64,000 nt of DNA from UBA4636 sp045534575. Its GTDB lineage: Bacteria > Bacillota > Clostridia > Christensenellales > Borkfalkiaceae. The position numbers were made by a program, and so were the translations under genes. This document shows, one piece after another, positions 1-7,046 of the stretch. Positions within the stretch are counted from its first letter, which is position 1. Each line of letters starts with the position of its first letter. The notes beneath the pieces were generated by a model. It ran no database searches, was not told the origin of the DNA, and saw only the letters and a program-made list of their open reading frames with translations. The stretch lies in the NCBI GenBank assembly GCA_045534575.1, contig JAZSJZ010000005.1, positions 1-64,000 of the forward strand. The letters run 5' to 3'.

Positions 1-1
1 T

Positions 2-271
2 TGGCCTCCGACTTTTGAAAAGATTGCGCAAGAAATTTCTAACCTTCCGCAAGTTAAAAACGTTTATTTTATGAGTGGCGCGTATGATTTCGTAGTAACC
101 CTAGAAGGCTCTACCATGCGTGACGTTGCAATGTTCATTGCTGAAAGGCTATCAACGCTAGAGAGCGTTGTTTCGGTTGCAACACACTTCATTTTGAAAA
201 AATATAAGGAGGGCGGTGTTGAACTCGTTTCGTTTGACGAGCAAGATAAACGCCTTAAAATTCACGAATAA
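2..271 (+). CDS. Lrp/AsnC-type regulator, C-terminal part (partial)
   Basis: The frame is open from the first bases of the window, so the gene starts upstream and only about 89 codons are seen. The visible part looks like the ligand-binding RAM (AsnC) domain: a strand reading VYFMSGAYDFVV, an amphipathic helix (MRDVAMFIAERLSTLE) and a second strand VATHFILKKYKEG. The N-terminal helix-turn-helix is outside the window. The stop codon overlaps the aminotransferase ATG by one base, so the two are translationally coupled; Lrp-type regulators often sit beside the amino-acid enzyme they control. A start at ATG 71 would cut the domain in half and is rejected. Confidence 0.8.
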   Translation, partial: WPPTFEKIAQEISNLPQVKNVYFMSGAYDFVVTLEGSTMRDVAMFIAERLSTLESVVSVATHFILKKYKEGGVELVSFDEQDKRLKIHE

Positions 272-1449
272 TGGACTATTCTAAATACTTAAGTAAAAGC
301 GCTAAAGAGATTAAGCCTTCCGGTATTAGAAAGTTTTTCGATATAGTTTCCGAAAAGAAAGGCGCAATTTCTCTAGGCGTTGGCGAACCCGATTTCGATA
401 CGCCTTGGAGCGGAAGAGATTTCGCTATGACGGCTATTAGAAAGGGTTACACTCACTATACCAGCAACTGGGGCTTGCCAAAACTTAGAGAACTTATTTC
501 CAAATACTATAGCGAGCGTTTTGGCTTAAACTACAGCGATAAAGATCAAATCTTGGTAACGATTGGCGCATCCGAGGCGGTTGACTGCGCTATTCGCGCG
601 CTCGTAAACCCGGGCGACGAAGTGCTTATTATCGACCCTTGCTATGTATCTTACGCACCTTGCGTAACGCTAGCGGGCGGTGTTCCCGTTTCTATTAAAT
701 GCGAGAGCGAAACGGAGTTTAAAGTAACGCCCGAAAATTTAAAGAAAGTTATCTCAAAAAAGACTAAGGCAATTCTTCTTTGCTACCCTAACAACCCGAC
801 GGGCGCAGTGATGGAAAAGGCTGATTATGAACTTATAGCCCCACTTATTGTCGAAAACGACCTTATAGTTATAAGCGATGAAATTTACGCAGAACTAACT
901 TATGAAGGAAGTTACACTTCAATTGCCTCGCTTGATAATATGAAAGAGAGAACAATCGTTATTAATGGGTTTTCAAAGGCGTTCGCTATGACGGGTTGGC
1001 GCTTAGGCTATGCGCTTGCTCCTAGCGAGATAATGACGGCAATGTATAAGGTGCATCAATATGCGATTATGTGCGCGCCGACCATTTCTCAACACGCAGG
1101 TGTTGCGTGCCTTGAAGATTGTTTTGAAAACGATTTTTCAATCGTTACAGAAATGCGTGATGAATACGATAAGCGCAGAAGGTATATTCTTTCTCAGTTT
1201 GATGAAATGGGAATAGAGTGCGTTTATCCTAAAGGCGCGTTTTACGTTTTTGCGAGCGTTGAAAAATTCGGTATGACGGGCGAAGAGTTTGCTAATCGCT
1301 TGCTTGACGAGCAGTTAGTTGCAGTAGTTCCTGGCGATGCGTTCGGCGAGTGTGGAAAATATTTTATTAGAATTAGTTATGCTTATAGCCTAAGAGATTT
1401 GCAAAAAGCATTATCAAGAATTAGAAAATTCATAGAATCACTTAACTAA
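271..1449 (+). CDS. PLP-dependent aminotransferase, class I/II
   Basis: Fold-type I aminotransferase of usual length (392 aa). The PLP-binding lysine is K236 in GFSKAFAMTGWRLGYA, and the PNNPTGAV motif lies near residues 174-180. An aspartate/aromatic or PatA-like aminotransferase is the best family guess; the substrate cannot be read from sequence. The gene overlaps the preceding Lrp/AsnC gene by one base (TAATG), indicating one operon in which the regulator probably senses an amino acid related to this reaction. A strong terminator follows directly. Confidence 0.9.
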   Translation: MDYSKYLSKSAKEIKPSGIRKFFDIVSEKKGAISLGVGEPDFDTPWSGRDFAMTAIRKGYTHYTSNWGLPKLRELISKYYSERFGLNYSDKDQILVTIGASEAVDCAIRALVNPGDEVLIIDPCYVSYAPCVTLAGGVPVSIKCESETEFKVTPENLKKVISKKTKAILLCYPNNPTGAVMEKADYELIAPLIVENDLIVISDEIYAELTYEGSYTSIASLDNMKERTIVINGFSKAFAMTGWRLGYALAPSEIMTAMYKVHQYAIMCAPTISQHAGVACLEDCFENDFSIVTEMRDEYDKRRRYILSQFDEMGIECVYPKGAFYVFASVEKFGMTGEEFANRLLDEQLVAVVPGDAFGECGKYFIRISYAYSLRDLQKALSRIRKFIESLN

Positions 1450-1456
1450 AAAAAGC

Positions 1457-1489
1457 AAAAAGCCTTAGCGAAATGCTAAGGCTTTTTCT
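1457..1489 (+). terminator. Intrinsic terminator after aminotransferase
   Basis: AGCCTTAGC and GCTAAGGCT form a perfect stem with a GAAAT loop, preceded by an A-run and followed by TTTTT. Confidence 0.9.
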
Positions 1490-1510
1490 ATGTTAAAATA
1501 ATAAAAAGTT

Positions 1511-1528
1511 AGGCTATAAGTCGATTAA
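1511..1528 (+). repeat. Dispersed gene-end motif, copy a
   Basis: GGCTATAAGTCGATTA, between the convergent aminotransferase and folT genes. Member of the 16-copy family described in the findings. Confidence 0.6.
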
Positions 1529-1532
1529 TTGA

Positions 1533-2219
1533 TTATTTATGCGATAAAGACTTATCTTTTAATATGTTTAACGGCTTAATTAAAAAAAGTGATAGTGGCA
1601 TATTAATCAAAAGATTTATGCCCGATGTTGGAAGTCTTGAAAGGGCAAAGATATACACAGTTGCGTAAGTTTTTCCGCTCGACCAATACATATAGTAGCA
1701 AGCAATGGTGTTTATCAAAATTGAACTAATTAAAACGCAAATAATATAAGATATGATTGCGTTTGGGTAAGGTCTTTTTTTGCTGTAGCAAAGCAAAACT
1801 CCCGGGAAAAATCCCCACAGCCCGCTTGCTATACCTATAAGCGGATTATAAACTCCAGCGGGGGTAATAATTCCTGCAATTAAATCGCCAACGAACCCAA
1901 CTAAGAACCCGTTGATAGGCCCTAGCATTGTGCCAGCGATAAACCCAGCGGTTGGAACAAGGGAATATTTTGCGTCCATCGTGCCAACTGAAAGAGCATT
2001 CATAACAACGCAAAACGCTGTTAAAACGGCAATGGTGGCCGTCTTTTTTGTTTTGGTCGTGTTATAGACGTATTTTGGCTTAAATAAAATTGTGGCAATA
2101 AAAAATATTGCAATAACTAAAGCTAAAAAAGCGTATAAATGCCAATCGGTTAAAAGGTTGCCGAAAATTTCAACGACGTCAAAAGACTTTGGTGCGGTAA
2201 AAGCCAAAAGATTGTTCAT
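1533..2219 (-). CDS. folT: ECF transporter S component, folate type (FolT)
   Basis: About 228 aa with five or six hydrophobic helices and the substrate-binding architecture of energy-coupling-factor S components, including AGTMLGPINGFLVGFVGD. The open frame runs further upstream through a THF riboswitch, so those extra codons are RNA, not protein. The chosen start is ATG 2219, preceded by AAGGAG. The folate assignment rests mainly on the riboswitch: this class almost always controls folate transport or synthesis. The shared ECF energising module (EcfA, EcfA', EcfT) is not in the window. Expression should fall when tetrahydrofolate is plentiful. Confidence 0.85.
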   Translation of the reverse strand: MNNLLAFTAPKSFDVVEIFGNLLTDWHLYAFLALVIAIFFIATILFKPKYVYNTTKTKKTATIAVLTAFCVVMNALSVGTMDAKYSLVPTAGFIAGTMLGPINGFLVGFVGDLIAGIITPAGVYNPLIGIASGLWGFFPGVLLCYSKKRPYPNAIISYIICVLISSILINTIACYYMYWSSGKTYATVYIFALSRLPTSGINLLINMPLSLFLIKPLNILKDKSLSHK

Positions 2220-2243
2220 AAAACTCCTTACGAGCCCCGATAA

Positions 2244-2273
2244 ACAAAAAAGCTCTCTAAAAAAAGAGAGCCG
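2244..2273 (-). terminator. Attenuator terminator between THF riboswitch and folT
   Basis: On the minus strand GCTCTCT and AGAGAGC form a stem followed by TTTTTTGTTT. It lies between the aptamer and the folT ribosome site, which suits transcriptional control. Confidence 0.75.
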
Positions 2274-2275
2274 AA

Positions 2276-2369
2276 ATTGCAACGGACGCGGATAGATATC
2301 GCAGGCGAACCTTTCGTTTGCAAACAACATCCCGTTTTGCAACACTTAACGCATCTACCCTACTCTGCA
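2276..2369 (-). promoter_or_regulatory. THF (tetrahydrofolate) riboswitch
   Basis: The minus strand carries the conserved blocks of the THF-I aptamer in order: GAGTAG, GCGTTAAGTG, GGGATGTTG, AACGAAAGG, then the closing ATCTATCCGCGTCC. GGTAGAT and ATCTATCC form the main stem. It sits just after a promoter and before a terminator and folT. Confidence 0.92.
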
Positions 2370-2386
2370 TTTTTTATTATATTAAA

Positions 2387-2415
2387 ATATTAGAATACGA
2401 GAAGATAAAAGTCAA
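2387..2415 (-). promoter_or_regulatory. Promoter of THF riboswitch-folT
   Basis: TTGACT at 2415-2410 and TAATAT at 2392-2387 on the minus strand, 17 bp apart; transcription would start about 10 bases before the aptamer. Confidence 0.75.
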
Positions 2416-2452
2416 GCAAAATTTGTTAAATTAAGTATTTTTGTCTAAGTTT

Positions 2453-3967
2453 TTAACTGCCTTTATTTAACTTTTTTTCTAGTTGAAAACTTTTAATTCC
2501 GTCTAATGATAAAACGCCGAAAATAAAAAGAAGTAAAATAGAAAAAATTAGCGTCAGTGTGGTTGAGATTACGATTGTTAAAAAAGTCGTGGTAACGTTA
2601 AATAAAAGGTTAGATAGAAGTAGCGAGAGGGTTGCGCTAGGAATAATGGTTAAAAAACAAAACAGCAAAACTCTTTTATATTTAAAATTTCCGTCGCAAC
2701 ACTTGTTTAATAGCCTAACGTTTAAAAAACTTGTTAGCGTATAGTTCAAAAGATAGCCAACTATAAGCGACAAAATGCCAATATAAGCCGTCAAAAAGTA
2801 GATGCAAATAAGCATTAAAACTGCACTCAAAACGTAGTTTAAAAGGGTTAGCCGTTCTTTATTGATTGAATTTAAAAGGCTGTTTGTTATCATTGAAATG
2901 CTCATTGGAAGCATTATGATAGCCGATAGCGAAAGGTAAAGCCCCACGTTTTCGTTTGAATAAATAAAGAGGCAAATTTCTCTTCCCGAGCCAATGAATA
3001 CGGGAATTATAAGAGCGGAAAAAATAATGCAACTAGAAAAAGTTTTTTGCGCGCTATTAGTTAACCTACTTTTATCGTTATTATAATAACTTTCGGAAAT
3101 TTCAGGAACGATAACTAGCGCAATCGAGCCGATAACCGTTGAAGGGATAAAAAGAAGCGGTAGAGCCATTCCGCTAACTTCGCCAAAGGAAGAAAGTGCT
3201 TGGGAAGTCGTCATACCAAAGTCAACGAGCCTAATCGGCAAAATTATCGATATTAAAGACGAAAGGGCGGCGGTCATCGTGCGCATTGCCGTTATTGGCG
3301 AAGATGACTGAATAAGTGGTCTTAACTCTTTAACGGGGTTTGAAAGCCTTCCGTGTTTTAACACGAAAACTAAAGAAGAGAGCGTGAAAGAAATAGTATA
3401 GGAAACGAAAACTGCAGTGCCGGCTTTTTTAGCTCCGTCGAAAATGCTAGTTGCTTTGCTTATTAAAATAACGCCAACAACAGCCATTGCAATCTCTTCA
3501 ATAAGTTCAATCAAAGAGTAGGCTAAATAATCACGATTGCCCCAAAAATAACCGCGTATAACTGCGTAAATCGAAGTTATCACAACTCCGGGAAGAATAA
3601 TTATTAAAATATCATAAGCCCTAGGGTCTGCAAAAATAAAGGTTAAACTATCTTTAAAAAAGAAAAGTAAAAGCGTTATGGGAAGGCTAATTAGAAGGCT
3701 TGTTAAAATGCCTGCGGAAACAACGTCGTTTTCGGCGTTTTTGTTTTTTGAAGCCCGCCTTGCAATCATAAGCCGTGAAATGGTTATAGGAATTCCGCTA
3801 GATGTTAGCGTAACGATAACGCCAATAATAGAGAGCGCAATTTGATAAAGACCCAAGCCCTCCGCTCCGATAGAGTGCGAAAGATAAACTCTATATATAA
3901 ACCCGATAAACCGCTCAACGCACGAAAAAATGGTAACGAGGGCAACAGTTTTGAATAATCCTTTAAT
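2453..3967 (-). CDS. SpoVB/MATE-type polysaccharide flippase, probable ATT start
   Basis: Twelve or more hydrophobic helices of the MOP (SpoVB/MurJ-like) lipid-linked sugar flippase family, about 504 aa. The family's N-terminal signature is present: FIGFIYRVYLSHSIGAEG runs straight into LGLYQIALSIIG. There is no in-frame ATG or GTG upstream, and the first in-frame TTG (3856) would delete the first membrane helix. A good ribosome site (GAGGTGA) lies just upstream of an in-frame ATT at 3967-3965, which I take as the start. Likely role is flipping peptidoglycan or spore-cortex precursors. It is divergent from the LysM gene. Confidence 0.8.
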   Translation of the reverse strand: MKGLFKTVALVTIFSCVERFIGFIYRVYLSHSIGAEGLGLYQIALSIIGVIVTLTSSGIPITISRLMIARRASKNKNAENDVVSAGILTSLLISLPITLLLFFFKDSLTFIFADPRAYDILIIILPGVVITSIYAVIRGYFWGNRDYLAYSLIELIEEIAMAVVGVILISKATSIFDGAKKAGTAVFVSYTISFTLSSLVFVLKHGRLSNPVKELRPLIQSSSPITAMRTMTAALSSLISIILPIRLVDFGMTTSQALSSFGEVSGMALPLLFIPSTVIGSIALVIVPEISESYYNNDKSRLTNSAQKTFSSCIIFSALIIPVFIGSGREICLFIYSNENVGLYLSLSAIIMLPMSISMITNSLLNSINKERLTLLNYVLSAVLMLICIYFLTAYIGILSLIVGYLLNYTLTSFLNVRLLNKCCDGNFKYKRVLLFCFLTIIPSATLSLLLSNLLFNVTTTFLTIVISTTLTLIFSILLLFIFGVLSLDGIKSFQLEKKLNKGS

Positions 3968-4017
3968 TTTATCACCTCAAAGTTATATTTTATTGTTTGT
4001 ATAAATATATTCCTAGT

Positions 4018-4296
4018 ATGAAAAACTTATTATTACAAAATTTTATTTATACCGTAGAAGAAGATGAAAAAGTTGTTGACATTGCCCTAAAATTTATGGT
4101 TTCGCCCTATAAAATCATAAAAGACAATGAACTAAGAAAGGAAGTTAGAAGCGGTCAAAAAATTATAATTAATTTGCCTGAAAAATCGTTTCTGCTTTTA
4201 CCTGATAGCGATAATTTATCGCGCGAGTTTTTTGAAAGTTTAGATAAATCTAACCCAATTTTTCCGTTTTTAGTCGTCGAGGAAGAGAAAATTTAA
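4018..4296 (+). CDS. Small LysM-domain protein
   Basis: About 92 aa. The segment FIYTVEEDEKVVDIALKF through SGQKIIINLP has the beta-alpha-alpha-beta pattern of a LysM peptidoglycan-binding domain, followed by an acidic tail. No signal peptide is evident, so the cell location is unclear. ATG 4018 is chosen over an upstream TTG. There is no ribosome site; a TATATT box ends six bases before the ATG, so the mRNA may be leaderless. The divergent neighbour is a SpoVB-like flippase, which suggests a cell-envelope or spore role, but this is inference. Confidence 0.65.
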   Translation: MKNLLLQNFIYTVEEDEKVVDIALKFMVSPYKIIKDNELRKEVRSGQKIIINLPEKSFLLLPDSDNLSREFFESLDKSNPIFPFLVVEEEKI

Positions 4297-4336
4297 TTAA
4301 AGGAGAGGAAAATTTAATATATTAATATATTATTTT

Positions 4337-4368
4337 AAAGTTATCGCAAAAAAGCGGTAACTTTTTTT
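4337..4368 (+). terminator. Intrinsic terminator after LysM gene
   Basis: AAAGTTATCGC and GCGGTAACTTT form a stem with one wobble, followed by TTTT. Confidence 0.85.
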
Positions 4369-4378
4369 AATTTTATTC

Positions 4379-4407
4379 TTGACAAAATCTATTTCGATAT
4401 TTATAAT
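4379..4407 (+). promoter_or_regulatory. Promoter of ArsR/DUF2087 gene with inverted repeat
   Basis: TTGACA (4379-4384) and TATAAT (4402-4407), 17 bp apart, both consensus. ATCTAT (4387-4392) and ATAGAT (4409-4414) form an inverted repeat around the spacer and -10, a plausible operator for self-repression by the downstream regulator. Confidence 0.85.
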
Positions 4408-4446
4408 AATAGATAGAATTTAATTCGATAAGTATAAAATTAAATT

Positions 4447-4974
4447 ATGCAAGCAGAAGTTTTGTTAAAGGCTGTTGCCGATAAACAAAGGCTTAAAATT
4501 TTGGCTTCGTTAATTGAAGCGCCTAAGTTTGTTGAGCAACTGTCGCTAGAACTTAATATCAGCGTTTCCACAACGAGTTTTCACCTTGGAAAATTGCAAT
4601 CAGCGGGGCTTGTTTCATCGAAAAAGGAGCAATATTATCAAACCTATTTCGTGAACGAAAAAGCCCTATCTTGCAGTTTGAAAGAACTCGTTTCTTTTGG
4701 CGTTGAAGAAAAATCAAACGCTTTTGAAAAGTCGGTTATAGAAACGTTTGTAAAAAAAGGAAGCCCAATAGCAAAACTTCCAGTGCAAATAAGGAAAAGA
4801 GAAATTATATTTAAAGAAATTTTAAAAGAGTTTTCTAAGAATAAAAAGTATTCACTAAAGGAAACTAATTTAATAATAGCAGAGTTCTGCGACGACTTTG
4901 CAACCTGCCGAAACGAGATGATAAGGCTAAAACTTCTAGACGAGGAGGACGGGCTTTATAAAAAACTCGAATAG
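4447..4974 (+). CDS. ArsR-type winged-helix regulator with DUF2087 domain
   Basis: 175 aa. Residues 1-75 form an ArsR-like winged helix (ADKQRLKILASL, then recognition helix VSTTSFHLGKLQSAGLV). Residues 110-172 match DUF2087 (KREIIFKEILKEF ... FCDDFATCRNEMIRL ... LLDEEDGLYKK). No metal-binding cysteine cluster is seen, so it is unlikely to be a metal sensor. It has its own consensus promoter with an inverted repeat, suggesting autoregulation. It lies before parE but is separated by a dispersed repeat and has no obvious target. Confidence 0.85.
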   Translation: MQAEVLLKAVADKQRLKILASLIEAPKFVEQLSLELNISVSTTSFHLGKLQSAGLVSSKKEQYYQTYFVNEKALSCSLKELVSFGVEEKSNAFEKSVIETFVKKGSPIAKLPVQIRKREIIFKEILKEFSKNKKYSLKETNLIIAEFCDDFATCRNEMIRLKLLDEEDGLYKKLE

Positions 4975-4980
4975 CAAAAA

Positions 4981-5002
4981 GTTAGCCTATAAGGCGATTA
5001 TC
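4981..5002 (+). repeat. Dispersed gene-end motif, copy b
   Basis: AGCCTATAAGGCGATTATC, directly after the ArsR/DUF2087 gene. Confidence 0.6.
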
Positions 5003-5047
5003 AAAGAAAAAAAATAAAAAATATATACGATTTTAACAGGAGGAATT

Positions 5048-7003
5048 ATGGCAAATCAAGATTATAGGTCAGAGAACATTAAAATTCTTGAAGGGTTAGA
5101 GGCTGTGCGAGTAAGACCGGGTATGTATATCGGGTCAACGGGCGCAAAAGGGCTTCATCATATTTTATGGGAGATTATCGATAACGGCATTGACGAGGTT
5201 GCAAACGGCTTTGGTGATACTGTTACGGTAACCCTCTACCCAGATGGTAGCGCTTCAGTTGAAGATAACGGAAGAGGTATTCCAACCGATATTCACCCAA
5301 CGGCAAAAGTTTCGGGCGTTGAAGTTGTTTTCACTCAACTCCACGCTGGCGGTAAATTTGGCGACGATAACTATCAATTCTCAGGCGGTCTTCACGGCGT
5401 TGGTCCTTCGGTTACGAACGCATTGTCCGAATGGCTAAAGGTTGAAGTTTATAATAAGACTATTTACCAAATGGAGTTTGCAAGTTGGGTTGATAAAAAG
5501 GGCAAAATTCATGCGGGTATTCCAAAAGCGCCGCTAATAAACACGGGTGAAAAAACTAAAAAGACGGGCACAATGGTTCGCTTCAAGCCCGATAAGACTA
5601 TTTTCGATACCACCGAGTTTAACTTTGAAACAATTTCAAAGCGTCTTAACGAGTTTGCGTTCTTGAATAGCAACGTAACAATCGTTCTTATCGATAAGCG
5701 TCAAAAGGAAGTTGTTGAAAAGGTTTTCCACTATGACGGCGGTTTGGTTGACTACGTTCAATATCTTAATGAAGGAAAGGCTGTTGCATACGATAAGCCT
5801 ATTCACATTAAAGAAACTAGAAATGGCGTGCAAGTTGAAATTGCTATTCAGCACAACGACGGCTATACTGACGGCGTTTTCTCGTTCGTAAACAACATTA
5901 CAACGCCAGAGGGCGGTATGCATGAAACGGGCTTTAGGTCGGGCTGGACAAAGGCTTTAAACGATTACGCTCGAGCAAGAAATTTAATTAAAGAAAAAGA
6001 CGCAAACTTCTTAGGCGACGATTTTAAAGAAGGTTTGACGGTTGTCGTTTCAATCAAGATGAAAAACGTTCAGTTCGAAGGTCAAACGAAATCTAAACTT
6101 GGTAACCCTGAGGTTAGACCTTTAGTTGAAAGCGTTACGATAGATGGCTTTAAGAAACTCGTTGACACTAAGAAATTCTTCACAACTTTCGATATTATCA
6201 TAAAGAAGGCTATAACTGCGGCAAACGTAAGGCTTGCGGCTAAAAAAGCAAAAGATTTTGCTAGGGCTAAAAACGGCGCTGAAAGCGCAAAACTCGTTGG
6301 TAAACTTGCCGATTGTTCTACTAGAAAAGCGGCTCTTAACGAAGTGTTTATCGTAGAGGGTGATTCTGCAGGCGGAACGGCTAAGCAAGGCAGAGATAGG
6401 CAACATCAAGCAATATTGCCACTTCGTGGTAAGCCGTTAAATGCCGAGAAAAAGCGCATTGAAGAAGTTTTGAAAAACGACGAAATTCGCTCGCTAATAA
6501 CTGCACTCGGCACGGGCTTTGGAAGTGATTTCAATATTGAAGATTTGCGTTACGATAAAGTTATTATTCTTTCCGATGCCGATCAAGACGGCGCGCACAT
6601 TAGAGCAATTTTACTAACTTTCTTCTTTAGGTATATGCGTCAACTTATTCAAGAAGGGCACGTTTATATCGGTATGCCACCGCTTTATAAGGTGTTCAAG
6701 AAAGATGTTGTTGAATACGCTTATGACGACAAAGAACTAAAAGAAAAGATTGAAAAGGTTGGCAGAGGCTATTCAATTCAGCGCTATAAAGGTCTTGGTG
6801 AAATGAACGAATCACAACTTTGGGAAACGACCATGAACCCTCAAACGAGAGTTTTGATGAGGGTAACGCTAGAAGATGCTGCAGAGGCTGAAAGGTTAAT
6901 CACTATCTTAATGGGCGAAGGTTCGGAAGAGAGAAAGAAATATATTCAAGCCCACGCCGACTTTAACAAGACTGACGATTTTGAAATCAAAAAACAAGAT
7001 TAG
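5048..7003 (+). CDS. parE: Type IIA topoisomerase B subunit (probably ParE)
   Basis: ATPase subunit of a type IIA topoisomerase, 651 aa. It has the GHKL ATP site (EIIDNGIDEVANG near residue 42, DNGRGIP near 74, GGLHGVG near 115), the transducer domain, and the TOPRIM domain (EGDSAGG near 435; DADQDGAHI near 510). Paired with a ParC-like A subunit that has no GyrA box, so topoisomerase IV is favoured over gyrase; a second GyrB/GyrA pair elsewhere would settle this. AGGAGG precedes the ATG by six bases. A copy of the dispersed motif separates it from parC. Confidence 0.85.
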   Translation: MANQDYRSENIKILEGLEAVRVRPGMYIGSTGAKGLHHILWEIIDNGIDEVANGFGDTVTVTLYPDGSASVEDNGRGIPTDIHPTAKVSGVEVVFTQLHAGGKFGDDNYQFSGGLHGVGPSVTNALSEWLKVEVYNKTIYQMEFASWVDKKGKIHAGIPKAPLINTGEKTKKTGTMVRFKPDKTIFDTTEFNFETISKRLNEFAFLNSNVTIVLIDKRQKEVVEKVFHYDGGLVDYVQYLNEGKAVAYDKPIHIKETRNGVQVEIAIQHNDGYTDGVFSFVNNITTPEGGMHETGFRSGWTKALNDYARARNLIKEKDANFLGDDFKEGLTVVVSIKMKNVQFEGQTKSKLGNPEVRPLVESVTIDGFKKLVDTKKFFTTFDIIIKKAITAANVRLAAKKAKDFARAKNGAESAKLVGKLADCSTRKAALNEVFIVEGDSAGGTAKQGRDRQHQAILPLRGKPLNAEKKRIEEVLKNDEIRSLITALGTGFGSDFNIEDLRYDKVIILSDADQDGAHIRAILLTFFFRYMRQLIQEGHVYIGMPPLYKVFKKDVVEYAYDDKELKEKIEKVGRGYSIQRYKGLGEMNESQLWETTMNPQTRVLMRVTLEDAAEAERLITILMGEGSEERKKYIQAHADFNKTDDFEIKKQD

Positions 7004-7024
7004 TTAGCCTATAAGTCGATTAAC
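7003..7024 (+). repeat. Dispersed gene-end motif, copy c
   Basis: AGCCTATAAGTCGATTAAC, starting at the parE stop codon inside the parE-parC spacer, so it lies within an operon. Confidence 0.6.
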
Positions 7025-7046
7025 AGCATAAAACGAGGTAAAAAAG

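Noticed and set aside
2220..2345. N-terminal extension of FolT
   Set aside because: These codons are the THF riboswitch and attenuator; the ribosome site and family start are at 2219.
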